A stretch of 64,000 nt of DNA from Diphasiastrum complanatum (GCA_029204225.1 CM055106.1:2290738-2354737); one strand, 5' to 3'. Counted from the first letter of the stretch, positions 24,112-36,332 are shown. The notes: a model not told the origin generated them from the letters alone. A program made the numbers and translations.

Positions 24112-24116
24112 CAAGG
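24112..24116. other. Target site duplication of copia II (left)
   Basis: CAAGG directly before the 5' LTR, matched by CAAGG at 28960-28964 directly after the 3' LTR. In the left arm of the inverted repeat, the uninterrupted site reads TTTGAACGAGTCAG on the matching strand. Confidence 0.93.
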
Positions 24117-24824
24117 TGTGAAGATTATTAAAATATTATCTTCCTATCTCGAGTTTGGGTCATGTCCATGATAATTTCCACTAGATTTTATGTTGTACAT
24201 ATAAGGAGTGTGAATTGAGCACATATCCTTCTAGTGTAGCTCAGATTTGAGTTACATGCAGATGTTTTGATAGCATGCAAAGTCTTACTGTATGAATTCA
24301 AGCCACATGCAATCAGTGCATGCAACATGCAAAGTAGTTTTTGTGATCTACAAATGTCTAGACAATTTTATGAGTTGACATGCAGTACATGCACCATACA
24401 TGCATGAAGTTACACATGTGGATCTCTGGTAGGTGAATTAGTTCAGTTAAGTGGACTTTCCATGCAACTCCACTGTAGGAATTCGAGTCTCTCTCATGTA
24501 GGGAAAGCTGGGCATGTTTTGCCATACTATGAATATTGAGATTTTGGTGTTTTGGACTCATTCTCTCTCTACCCGAGTTTTCTATGTATGATTTTCTCTC
24601 TCTACCAAAGAGCAGCCTCTTTTTCCCATACTGAACACTTAGAATTATTTTTGACATTCATTTCTCATAGTGAAGAGTTAGATTTTTTCGTCAGATGTAT
24701 GCCATTGTGCTCTTGCCTTAGCTTTTTCAAGCATACTGTTCTTTGATCAACCTTGTGCAATCACAACACCTCAGTAAGATCTTGTAGGTGTGTGGTGAAG
24801 TTGACACGTGCTAGAGACTTCACA
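24117..24824 (+). repeat. Copia II 5' LTR (708 bp)
   Basis: TG...CA ends, with a TATA-like GTACATATAAGG near 24196. Paired with 28245-28959; the two differ by substitutions and several small indels near their 5' ends. Confidence 0.94.
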
Positions 24825-24836
24825 TGGTATAAGAGC
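24825..24836 (+). other. Copia II primer binding site
   Basis: TGGTATAAGAGC directly after the LTR; one base differs from the plant copia consensus TGGTATCAGAGC. Confidence 0.9.
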
Positions 24837-25602
24837 TTCATGCTTTGAAGAGGTGAGTGTGTATACATCAGATCATCAGTGTTTTTGCTTGCAAAAAAAT
24901 CGAATTTTGGAGAAGAATTCAAACTCGCTGAAAAACAAGCAATCTGTGGATCATAAGTGGATCAAATAAAGGCTGATCTGATCCAGCGGATCTCTGTACG
25001 GATAGAGAGCTCACACGTGTGAAATCAGCCCTCATTAATGAGTGATACTTCTCAAGGAATGATCCAAATTTGATGTTCTATAGCTTGTTGGATAGGTATT
25101 GGATAGTAGAATGTGCTGCTTTTGTTTCTAAATCAATTTGATTTGTTTTTAGAAGAGTTTTAAGCAATCAGAGAGTTTGAGAGGGTACTCAACTCGTGGG
25201 ATATGCCAAAGTGAACACACATCTATCTTTTTCACCATTTTCATCAATTTTCACTATCAATCAAGTAGGATTGGATAAAAGTGAGTGTCTTCAGGTATTA
25301 GACTTTTCATTTCACACATATTACTGTGTTTGAGTTGAAAGTAAGTTCCTAGAGAATTTATCAGTACATTGAAACTCGTGGGAGAGATAGACTTCTTGCT
25401 TGCATGTGCTTCTTCTTTTGTGACTGAAGCAAGATCCAAATTCAAGATAGATTGATTTTCTGTATTGGGAATTTGTTCTCACATCTGTTGCTAGATTTCA
25501 TAGGGTGGATCAACATCTGTGTTAGATCCTAGATTGAGATAGCAAACAACATCCTTTCAACTCCATTTTTTATCATTACTAGAATTTCTCACCAAGAAGA
25601 TG

Positions 25603-26500
25603 TCTTCATCTAGTTCACATTTCTTAGAGCACAATGAGAGATTAACATCTTCCAACTATGCAATGTGGAAGATGAGAATGGAATCATTGTTGATTCTATA
25701 GGATGTAATGGATATTGTGAGTGGAGCTAAAGAAGAACCTGCTGCACCTAATGAAGCTGCAGCATTCCACAAAAGAACCAGAATTGCCCTTCATTTTATA
25801 AAAATGAATGCTACCAATGAAGTGTTAAGAGAGATCAGTACATGCACCACTGCCAAGGAAGCTTGAGATACTCTAAAAAAAATCTATGAAATCAAAAATA
25901 CTTCTAGATTGCTTACACTTAGAAACCAAATATTTCTAAGTTATCAGAGAGTAGATGAGAGTGCTTTATCATATGTCATGAGAGTTAAGGATCTTGATCA
26001 AAAGTTAGCTGAAATTAGTGATGCTCTTAAGAACACTGAACTTGTTCAAGTAGTCCTAAATGGACTTAGAAATGAGTATGACAATATTGTGCAGACTTAT
26101 GTTGTTAGAGAGGATCTTCCATCCTTGGAGACACTACAAGGTATTCTTATTACTGAAGAAAGCAGGCAAGAGAACAAGATGCTGAGGATCAATAGACTTT
26201 CATTGAAAGATGGTGGAGATGAAAAAGATCTCTTCATCAGAGACAAGTCAAGAGGCAAGGGCAAAGGACAACAACACTTCAAGAAGGACAAAGCCAAAGA
26301 AGGTGGTGAGGATCAGTCCTCACAAGGTGCAACATCCAGTGGCAAGAAGATGCTGTCAAAGATCAAGTGTTTTTTTTTGTGGAAAGAAAGGACATTATGC
26401 GAATAACCAATCTAAGCAAGCAAACCTTACTAATGAGGATGAGTGTGAGGGTGTAGAGAGTGAAAGAGATGATTCATTAATGATGTCTACTTTTTCATCT
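25603..26500 (+). pseudogene. Copia II gag
   Basis: Starts at 25603 (MSSSSSHFLEHNERL), continues with SSNYAMWKMRMESLL, a stop, then the open frame 25909-26406 with LFLSYQRVDES-type and VQVVLNGLRNEYDNIVQTYV segments of the UBN2 gag. The zinc knuckle CFFCGKKGHYANNQ is reached only after a frameshift in a T-run at about 26370, and its final Cys is lost. A second stop is at 25864. Confidence 0.88.
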
Positions 26501-26525
26501 TTTCCTTTTAAGAATAAAGAAGTCT

Positions 26526-26940
26526 AGTGGATAGATAGTGGGGCTAGTTCCCACATGTCTAGTTCTAGGAACTCTTTCACTAATCTCATGCCATATCTAG
26601 GTGCAAAAAGGCAATCTATACTGCTAATGATGTAGAGTGTAGGATTGAAGGAATAGTTAGCATTCCATTACATGCATCATCATCAAAATCTTTTTTCTTA
26701 CATGATGTACTGTATGTACCTAGATTGAATAAAAATCTCATTAGTGTAGGACAGTTGTTTGATAGTGGATTGGATGTCAAGTTTCAAGTTGACAAGTCTA
26801 CTGACAAAAATGCTGTTAGTACAGATGTGGTCTTCCATGAAGATCAAAAATTTAACTTGGATGATGTTCAGATCAAAGAGACTCATGCAAGATCAATCAT
26901 CAATCTTGATGATGTTCAAAAAGAGTTGCACCAGTTGCAA
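26526..26940 (+). pseudogene. Copia II aspartic protease region
   Basis: WIDSGASSHMSSSRN (near 26530) is the copia protease active site (D-S-G-A), and VLYVPRLNKNLISVGQL (near 26710) is the typical downstream segment. The frame then continues as an Asp/Lys-rich stretch with a repeated NLDDVQ motif to about 26940, where RT begins. The LWHxRxGH motif and the integrase core are missing. Confidence 0.85.
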
Positions 26941-28240
26941 AGATGGTAACAATTCGAATACTCATCTCTCTTGCATGTTTTCACAGATGGAGTATGTTCC
27001 AGTTTGATGTTTTTAATGCATTTCTCAATGGTGACCTTGAGGAGGAGATTTATATGGAGCAACCTCCAGGTTTTGTGAAGGAAGGGAAGATAATGAATCA
27101 AAAGTTTGTCTTTTGTTCAAAATTCTGTATGGACTGAAACAGGCACCAAGGTCTTGGTATGCAAGGCTCAATTCTTATCTCATATCACTCGGATTTTGTC
27201 TAAGTGAATATGACCCTTCTCTGTATTATAAGTTTCTAGATAACTTTGTAATTATTCTTCTTATCTATGTAGATGATATCATTCTTTGTGAAAATAGTGA
27301 GAAGTTAGTTGAAGAAACTAAGCATGCACTTGGTACTGAGTTTAAATGCAGGACTTAGGAGTTATTCACTATATTCTAGGCCTTGAAATAGATTTTTGGA
27401 AAGGTCATGCATTTACAAGCCAAAGTAGATATGCACTTTCCATGGTCAGGAAATTTCATATGGAGAACTGTAAAGGTATAGATACACCTATGGAGCACAC
27501 TATAAAAGTTCTTATTTAAGATGATGAAAAATCCGTTGAGGACATCACTCTTTATAGGAGTCTTATTGGCTCACTTATTTGGTTAACAGTGACTAGGCCT
27601 GATCTAAGCTTTTGTGTTCATAAGCTAAGTCAACACATGTAGGATCCAAAGTTATATCATTGGAAGTTGGCTAAAAGAGTCTTGAGGTATATATCTTCTA
27701 CCTTGGATTATGGACTATACTATGAAGTAGAAGATCTGACTTTGTTTGCTTTTCCAGATTTAGATTTTGTAGGAGACAGGTTGGATAGAAAATCCACAAG
27801 TGCTTACACTATATTTCTTGGAGGAAATTTGGTTTCTTGGCTTTCAAAGAAGCAAGCAACTATTTCCTTATCATCCTGTGAAGCTGAATACAAATCTCTT
27901 ACAACCACAACAAAGGAGGTTTTATGGATCAAAAGGCTACTTTTGGAGCTTAAGTGTTATGCAGATGAAGATTTACCAATTATCAAGAATGATAACGTTT
28001 CTGCTCAGGCTCTTGCAAATAATCCACTTTTTCATGCAAGGAGCAAGCATATTGAAGTGGCTCATCATTTTGTATGAGAAAAAGTCATTGGAAGAGAGAT
28101 CTCATTAGAGCATATTTCATGTTCAGATTGTGTTGCAGATCTTCTCACCAAGCCTCTACTCAAGAATGTCTTTATCAAGATGAGGTCTAACCTTGGCCTA
28201 ATTTCGAAATCTATGTTGATAGGAACATAAATTTTAAGGA
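26940..28240 (+). pseudogene. Copia II reverse transcriptase and RNase H
   Basis: RT begins RILISLACFHRWSMFQFDVF, then FLNGDLEEEIYMEQPPGF, YGLKQAPRSWYARL and the catalytic LIYVDDIILC (near 27270). RNase H is open from 27667 to 28077 with FPDLDFVGDRLDRKSTS, SSCEAEYKSL, NDNVSAQALA and ARSKHIEVAHHF; the last part, DLLTKPL, lies near 28140. Frameshifts at 27110 and 27357. Confidence 0.9.
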
Positions 28241-28244
28241 GGAT
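28231..28244 (+). other. Copia II polypurine tract
   Basis: TTTTAAGGAGGAT immediately before the 3' LTR. Confidence 0.75.
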
Positions 28245-28959
28245 TGTGAATATTATTAAAATATTATCTTCCTATCTCGAGTTTCCATGATAATTTTCAC
28301 TAGATTTCATGTTGTACATATAAGGAGTGTGAATTGAGCACATATCCGTGTAGCTCGAATTTGAGTTAGATAGGTTCAATTATGATGACATGCAGATGTT
28401 TTGATAGCATGCAAAGTCTTACTGTATGCATGCAAGCCACATGCAATTAGTCCATGCAACATGCAAAGTAGTTTCTATAATCTATACATGTCTAGGCAGT
28501 TTTATGAGTTGACATGCAGTACATGCACCATGCATGCATGCAGTTACATATGTGGATCTCTGGTAGGTGAATTAGTTCAATTAAGTGGACTTTCCATGAA
28601 ATTCCACTATAGGAATTCAAGTCTCTCTCATGTAGGGAAAGCTGGGCATGTTTTGCCATATTGTGAATATTGAGATTTTGGTGTTTTGAACTCATTCTCT
28701 CTCTACTCGAGTTTTATATGTATGAATTTCTCTCTCTATCCGAGAGCAGTCTCTTTTTCCCATACTGAACACTTCAAAATATTTCTGACATTCATTTTTC
28801 ATAGTGAAGAGTTAGATTTTTTCATCAGATGTATGTCATTGTGCTCTTGCCTTAGATTTTTCAAGCATACTATTCTTTGATCAATCTTATGCAATCACAA
28901 CACCTTAATAAGATCCTGTAGGGTGTGTGGTGAAGTTCACACGTGCTAAAAATTTCACA
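28245..28959 (+). repeat. Copia II 3' LTR (715 bp)
   Basis: Matches 24117-24824 from TGTGAA to TTTCACA and is followed by the CAAGG duplication. Confidence 0.94.
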
Positions 28960-31900
28960 CAAGGCAGAATTTATTTAGGTTCATCTTTTGAAGCACTTGT
29001 GTTTAATGGCACTTTGGATCCAAGGTTTTCTTTTAATTATCCCAACGTTCGAAATGATCCAAATTTGAAGATCAACATTGTACAAAAGATGGTCTGCGAA
29101 TTTGGTGAAAATCTTCTAGAAATACTTTATTTGTAGTTGACAACACTACTAGGGAGAATAAATACCAAATTGTTTTGGCATACTTGTCCATGCTAGTAGA
29201 GAAAAAAAACTACAAAATAGTAAAAATAGAACTTTTGTTGGTGGGCCACACCACGATCAAATTGATCATATGTTTAGTTGTTTTTCTAAGAGATTGAGAT
29301 GCAAGAAGACATTCTCTTTACCAGTGCTTCAAAGCATTGTCAAGGAATCGTATGTGCCAAAGCCAAATGTGTCATTAATCAGACACACATGATTTTCATT
29401 AAGGTGCCAATGAAACAGAATGATGCATAGCTAATATTAATGATATTAGCTTTTAGCATCAGTTTAAAATCAAATGTAATGAATCCGGTATTATATTATT
29501 ATGGGGCAAACAATTTTCAAATTCACTTTCATGGCTACCTCTTGAAGGAGTTCGATTTTTGCTTAACATTCCATCGACTCAAATCAAGCTTGTTGTGTTG
29601 TCTCCCTTGAAGTCCATGTTAGGTGAACGAAGGTCCAAAGAGAACATCGTGAGGTTGATCCATTTGCCTCATAAATTTTTTCTGGAATCAAGTATTCAAG
29701 CAGCTTATGAATTTTTCTAATGAGTTTGATCAGCATTGGTGGATGGACTTTTTCAAGGAACAAGACACCAGTTTGCTCAATCTCGAACACGTATCAACAA
29801 CTGAAGTATTTCATTGGCCATAAATTAGGAACTTCAGATCTTCCTCAAGATAATGATTTCTTGCAGCTTGTGCCAGGTGAGAAATGTAAAATCTATGTGG
29901 GCTCAAAGAAGAATAGGCAAAGTGTAAAAGCTGCAAAAATGAAGTGGCGTGGTGATCTGAATAAAATCCATATTGGAAGCCTTGTTGCACTTCTAGCTTC
30001 AAGAGACAATGAAGGACATCCATTTTGGATTGCCAAAAGTACTTCGTTACATTCAAAATAGGAATCAGAGAAAAGTACTTCGTGTCCATTGGTTGCGCAC
30101 CACTTCGACGAATGCTTTTTTGAGAAGGTATGAATCCAAAATGTTACAAGTAGATTCGAAGGGCAAGAGAAAGAGATTGCCAAAAAATCAACCAAGAGTC
30201 GACGATTTGAATTTATAGGATGTAGATGTTTTGGTGTTTAATTTTGATTTAACAATGACCAACCATCTACAAAAGTCAACTATATCTATATCCTATAGAT
30301 ATAATTGACTTGGATTAATGGAAAAACCATCATCCTCCCTCGTCATCAATGGAGAAAAGTTGACTTACAAGGTTTCTTCTCAACATTGGACATGGATTCT
30401 TAGGAAGATATGCTAGTTGACTCTGATGAAGAAGAGGACTCTTCCACTTCATCAGCTGAAAACGAGAGTGTTGAGAATATGTCAAGTTCTGAATTGAGAG
30501 GCATTTGTGAAAATTCCGTAGAAAACGTACTTTAAAAATAGAATATGCGAATATAATTTCAGTCGTTTTGTATTTCAATGGGATTTCGAGTTTCAAAAAT
30601 CATTTGTCCTCTTGAAATGTTATTTCATTTGTAATTATGACATTTTATGAAGTTTGCAAAAAAAAAAAAACTTGTAGTGCTTTATTAAAAATATGCATTT
30701 TTTCTAGGTATTTTAAAAATTTAAAGATTCATTTTAAAAAAATCCATGATTTTTGTCTAATACTAGGACCATTAAAAAACACCAAAAAAGATTACTCTTT
30801 TTTAGGTCAAAGTCCCAAAACAAATGTCATCGTGTTATATTCATAATCTTCTACTAATGTTGATATTTTAGTAGGTACTTTTGAAATTCAGTATAGAGTT
30901 TTTTTAATTTCCTTCATGCTTAGCATAAACAATTAAAACTCGGCACATATCACAGAAAACCTCGATGGAATGTCATGTGGTCAGCCAATGAGCTACCACA
31001 TAGCACATGCACATTTCAACAAAAATTTGAGGGTATTAGTACAAAATCAAAGTCGTAACCTGAGCATGAGTGTTGTGTTTGGTTTTCAACTTATACTAAT
31101 CTCAACAAAAAAAGAAAAAAAAGTCTTTCATTTCAAGGTAGGACATATTCCCAAAACATTTTTCAAACTCTAAATGTTTGTAGAATAAAATAAAAATTTG
31201 TAAACTCTTTATGACTTTTTGCTCAAAAAATAGCTAGAGATATCACTCAATAATCTCAAAAAAATTGCAAGGCCCATGTCACTCAATAATCTACCATGTC
31301 ATGCTTGGCATTTTTGTTGAGCAATGCCTATAATCCATCTTATCATTGAAATAATATCACAATACAATATAGTGTCAAATGAAAAGGTGTTGTAAGCCCA
31401 TTTGTGTGGGTGCGCATATTGGAAAGGGCCACATAAAGACCTAGTCTCAAGTCTTGCTAAGGCACTAGTGATCACCTACTTGCTTAACATAGCAAAAGAT
31501 TAGTAAAATGAGTCCTTTCTAAATATGAAATCAAGTCTACATTGACAATTTGGATAGCCAATATAAGATTGAAATATAGCACATAAATTTCTTGAGGCAA
31601 TGCACATATGGATAGGCAATGACAGGCTCCAACATGGCACATACACATTCCAATAGAATGTGCATACACCACAATCCATCGTGGGTTGTCCAATGGAATC
31701 GTAAAAAAATTGTAAATAAGATTTGCACAAAATGCAAAAACCGCCATAAATGGCAAAAAATTAAAAAACCACTTCTCACTTGTTCATTAACTTGGAAAAG
31801 CTCAAGCTCGAGTGGCATCAAGTCTACGGTGAGAACTTGGAGTCTTCCAATAGAAGGTACACCGAATTGGACAAACCTTGGAAACACAATATTCTCTCAA

Positions 31901-33250
31901 AAAGTGTCCCCATGGTGCTAAGTTAGAGAGCATGACTCAGCAAAAAATTTCACCCCTTTTCGCAACTTCACCGAATTGGACAAACTTTGGAAACACAAGA
32001 TTATCTCAAAGAGTGTCCCCATGGTGCTAGGTTAGAGAGTATAATTTTTATGTATTGAATTTAGACACAATTTTTGTAAGCATGTTTACCACAATCCTCA
32101 AGTGGATAGCCAATACAAAACTGAGACATAGAACATAAAGTTTTTGACAAAATGTGCATGTGGATAGCCAATGACATGGCACATGCACATTCTAGTAATA
32201 GTTTTCCAAATACTATAGTAAAAGTTTTTTGCACAAGCTTTTAAACCCCAAGAAATATTTTTTTTTTGCATGTGGCATTACATGGAAAGGGTTGGGCATT
32301 CCATCCTAGTCAATGGGGGCCATATATTCGTTGTTTCCAAGTAGGGTTGTCTTTGGTAGATGTTAGATACTAGTTAGCCACATATATACATTTGTTCATG
32401 AAACCTTGGAAAAGTCTAAGACATGATTGCATTCTATCCATGTGCTTGGGGCCTTTCGTATGCGGGAAGGTTTCAGTTGTCGGGCCTTCCGCCCTACTTG
32501 GCACCGCCAAAAACCAGTAGAAATAATCCTACTTTGGAACAACTAGGATCAAGAACATATCTTTTTGGCCACATGTTTGTGTGATACTAGAATTAAAAAT
32601 ATTACTTTTGGCAATATGTTTGTGTGATATTAGGATTAAAAATATCATGATATATCCTTTATGGAGGGAATATATATTCATAACAAAATGAAACATTTGT
32701 AGCTTGTATCACTAGAAGGCAAGGGGATGAGGCATTCGCCCTAGTTGGTGGGGCCATATATTGGTTGTTCCTAAGTATGGTTGACTCTAGTAGTTGGTAG
32801 ATACTAAATTACCACATAGTATATGCTTGTCCATCAAAGCTTGTAGAAGTCAAAATTCTATTCACATGCTTGGGGCCTTTCATGAGGGAAAAGGCCCAAT
32901 CCATGGGCCTGCTACCCTAGTCGGTCCTACCAAGGCGTATCTTCCTTTCACTAGAAACAAGTCTATTATGAGAGGGGCTTTTGGATGGCCGAGAGTGGTA
33001 ACCTAGGCGAAAGGCCATTATGATGCGGGTGGAACGACCGAAGAAGCACAACAATTGAGGAGGCAGACCTTCCTAGACACGAAGATATTTTTCACTACTT
33101 TTTGAACCTTCTTCTTTGTCATATTTTTTTTTTTTTTTACATGCACATTCCGGTAGAAAGTGGTAGCAGGTACATGTAAAAAAAGTTAATTTTATTAAGT
33201 GCACCATACCATTTGATAACTGAAGGTGCATGGATTGAAAAAAGGAAGGC

Positions 33251-33308
33251 AGAATGATTCCAGGAGAGTCCCTTTTATTAGAATGATTCCAGGAGAGTCC
33301 CTTTTATT
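33251..33308. repeat. Perfect tandem duplication of 29 bp
   Basis: Two identical 29-bp units starting AGAATGATTCCAGG at 33251 and 33280, just outside the right end of the large inverted repeat. The position at the element border is suggestive of end processing or repair. Confidence 0.9.
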
Positions 33309-33489
33309 CCTCAAAAAGTTAAAATGGATTTTGAACTCAATAAAATATCCTATATGGGCATTGGGGATACATAAATATACATTTATGGAGATGCTTGTAT
33401 CACCCTTGTAATACCATTCCGATACCAGGTGTAAGAGATCAAAAACGTATAGCTCTCGACACTATCCATCTCTGCTAATTTCACCAACG

Positions 33490-35256
33490 ATGTCACATGA
33501 AATGATTCTCGTTATGCTTTCTGTGTTCTTGTTGACGTTCTTCTTAGCTGCAGTAGCTCGGCAATGGAAGTTCAGGAGCTTGTCTGTCAAACAGCTACAA
33601 CGGCGGTGCTCAAAGTTGCCCAAGGGTGCCTGGTGTTTGCCATGGATCGGAGAATCCATCCAGTTCTTCCTCCAAAGCCCATACCACTTCCATGACAAAC
33701 ATGTTTCCAAGTTCTGATATCGATCCTTTCTGATCACCATTAGCGTCGTCGTTTTCAACTTCAGATGGTTTCTGTTAATCAGCAATCCCAGCTTTTACTT
33801 AATGACAGTCATTGCAGCTTTCATGTAGGAGCAATAATTCTGGCTTTTATGCAGAAGCAACAGCTTTCTCGTAGAAACAATATTTCCCACTTTGATGTAG
33901 AAGCAATATTCAAACTTTCGTGTATTATAGACAATAATTCCAACTTTCATGTAACAACATGGAGCTCCTATTCTTTTATAGGTATGGTGGCATCTTTCGA
34001 AGTCACTTACTGGGTTACCCCGCAATAGTGACATCCACTGAGGAAGCAGCAGGATTTGTGCTATCTACGCAGCAAAAATCTTTTAAGCTATACTTTCCTA
34101 TTGTTGGACAATTCTTAGGAGTTGATACTATGAAGGAAGGTCTATTTAAGACACTACGAAAATCTCTTGATATTCAAACATTTCCAAAATCTCAGCTAAG
34201 GTCTCGGAAAGACTATGTCACCAGCATTGACAGCATAGCACGTTGGGCTTTAGGAACATGGGATACACAGTCACGTATAAGAACAGCTGAGGAAACCAGG
34301 AAGGTGAGCACTTGCTCAGAAATGTTTCAACATGCACACAGCTGAATTCTTTTTGTTTCTGTCCTTTAGAAAACAGTCAACAAAAAAAATTGTTTCGTCG
34401 TCCATTTAGGAATATATGTCACAATGCGGCTTGCCATCTATATCAGAACCACAACTATGTCATAAAGTTTGTCATACATAACCAGTGGGTTTCTATCATA
34501 TGCAGTTTACTTTTCACGTTATGGTGCATGCTATCTTGACGTTAGCGCCATGTGATGAATCAATCAAACTAATGCATGACTACATCTATCTATTGAGTTG
34601 GATGGACTGACCACGGATCAGTGATTTGTGGAGGTCTTCCATGAATCAAAAGGTACCGTAAGAAGATCCTTAGTCGTTTTTTGTCTATTCCGTGAAAGGA
34701 AATTACAAGAACGTGCTACTAGTTTGCCAATTTACTGTTTTCTTTAAGCAACTCCTACGTAGATGTTAAATTTATGTATATAAAAGCCATATGATGCATA
34801 TGCTAGTAGTTTCAAAGATCTAGGCTGTCATCTTTTGGCTCTCATTTTGAATGGAGCCACATATAGTCAATTTCATAAGCTGAGAATCATCTCCTTTATA
34901 GGCTGAACACCAACGTATCAGAATGGCAAAAACATCAATTGAAGAGCCATTGTGCTGTTCAGATCTAGATATGATGCCATTGACCTGGAGAGTAAGCGGC
35001 CACTTTTTCATTCTGGATGTTCTGAAAACACGTAACCTATAACACTCCTTTACGTTAAAACAAATAGACTGATTTCCAACTTATAACAATAAACTCATTC
35101 ATCTGTAGTCTAATTGCATGGCAATCTACATGATCATATGCATTGATGCCAAGGGTACATTTCACCAATTTTTTGTAGGTAATACAGGAGACACTTAGGC
35201 TTGCAAATATCGTACCCCAAACAATCCGTTCGATAGTTGAAGATGTAAATTTTAAG

Positions 35257-35321
<65 letters not shown>

Positions 35322-36332
35322 CATAACAGTTCCCTTCACAACAACCTTGATTTAAAAACTCTCTATGTATCCTTGTGTACTTTATCTTTCTGATAACTAA
35401 TTTAGAAAAGGTTAATTTTGAAGGCTTATCTCTTTTTCACACACACACACACAGTGGAGGAGGCTAATGCCATGTGTTTAATACAACAAAATAATCATGT
35501 GTTTATTACGTACACTAGCTTGCAGCTTTGATGATCATATGAAATTTGAAAATGATAGGCACTCTATTTCCCAAAGGATGGAAAGTATATGTCTCATTCC
35601 TTGGAATTCATTTGAGTCCAAAAAATTACAAGGATCCTCTGAAGTTTGATCCCTCCAGATTTGAGGTAACTAGAAAATGCATGTATTTTTTCCATCTTTC
35701 AAATTGATGTTATTTTTTTGCCAGAGAATCAAATAGAGCTACTCTCTCGATAATATCCTTTTTGTTGGAACCAAAGATCTCTTAATAATGGTGTGCTTAT
35801 GAGCATTATGTAATTTGTCTTGTTGAGTCAGGCCTCAGAGACTAAGTCGGTGCCGTACATACCATTTGGGCTTGGCAATCATATGTGTTCCGGAAGACTT
35901 CTAGTCAAGCTTGAAAGTATGATATTCATACACTACCTCGTGAATACTTACAGGTAATAAATACGTTACTTTTTTTTTATAGAATTAGTATCATGTCTTA
36001 TTCGATTAATAAACTCTTTGAGATGCACCTAGCATGTATAGATATTTAAGGTATGATATAAAATTTCTCAATGTTATTTCTCTTCAATCACTAGTTGTAA
36101 GATGTATGCCAAAAATGACAACAAGCTTTAAGCTTAGCAAGTATGAAATTCTCATGATTTTGGTAAGAATCAGATATGAAATTTGTTATCTCAAATGTAT
36201 CTATTGAGGTAATCTTTTAATTTTGTGGGATTTTGCAGTTGGGAAGTCATAAAAACTGAAAAAATCCAATATTGGCCTGCTCAAAGACCAAGTGGACTTG
36301 AATGCAAGATTTCAAAACTAGGCACCTCATGA
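33490..36332 (+). pseudogene. Cytochrome P450 gene (clan 85-like), missing I-helix exon
   Basis: Exons with GT/AG borders and consistent phase: 33490-33710 (N-terminal membrane anchor VMLSVFLLTFFLAAVA, then LPKGAWCLPWIGES); 33982-34303 (YGGIFRSHLLGYP through RWALGTW); 34506-34652; 34902-34991 (EEPLCCSDLDMMPLTWR); 35179-35257 (K-helix ETLR); 35559-35665 (PKGWKVYVSFLGIHL); 35832-35953 (heme loop FGLGNHMCSG with the Cys ligand); 36239-36332 (C-terminus, stop TGA). The FGxGxHxCxG form with His is seen in CYP88/CYP707-type families. The exon that should carry the I-helix is absent between 34652 and 34902, and exon 3 has an in-frame TGA at 34608-34610. With the exon at 22384-22602 added, total length would be about 466 codons, normal for a plant P450. 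Confidence 0.85.
35258..35318. repeat. (CT)n microsatellite at a P450 splice donor
   Basis: About 29 CT units. The run starts inside the donor GTCTCT that follows the K-helix exon (AAGG/GTCTCT). Confidence 0.95.

Larger units (their letters stand above)
24117..28959 (+). mobile_element. Copia II: Ty1/copia retrotransposon lacking integrase
   Basis: Bounded by LTRs 24117-24824 and 28245-28959 (TGTGAA...TTCACA), with a perfect 5-bp target duplication CAAGG at 24112-24116 and 28960-28964. PBS, gag, protease motif, RT, RNase H and PPT are in correct order on the plus strand. The integrase and pre-integrase zinc region are absent: the frame passes from the protease C-terminal segment (to 26930) almost directly into RT. 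At 4.84 kb it would therefore depend on another element for integration. Scattered stops in gag and pol. Confidence 0.95.
23369..30240 (+). pseudogene. DUF7869-like transposase pseudogene, right copy
   Basis: Parts before copia II: a 113-codon frame 23402-23743 identical in extent to the one at 20818-21159 of the left copy; a C-x2-C motif near 23757; VIDGMDQKKTILTHFV near 24050. After copia II: LVFNGTLDPRFSFNYPNVRN (near 29000), a broken copy of the LQLDN motif near 29130, a degraded GHT/HHDQID motif near 29260, LLNIPSTQ-like and CKIYVGSKKNRQSVKAAKM (near 29890), and NEGHPFWIAK (near 30030), the usual start of the C-terminal module. Stops and frameshifts throughout. Confidence 0.68.
23369..33245 (+). 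mobile_element. DUF7869-type element, right copy (right arm), split by copia II
   Basis: The right arm consists of 23369-24116 and 28965-33245 once copia II and its target duplication are removed. It mirrors 16080-21195. The outer end at 33245 and the left-arm outer end at 16080 both stop just after a CAATCCATGCACCTTCA... stretch and a poly-T/A run. The right copy lacks the gene's 5' end; homology starts at TATAATTTGTATTTTTT next to inverted gypsy II sequence. Confidence 0.72.

Noticed and set aside
35055-35339. A minus-strand frame with a long Arg-Glu repeat
   Set aside because: Product of the (CT)n tract; the plus strand here is the P450 K-helix exon.
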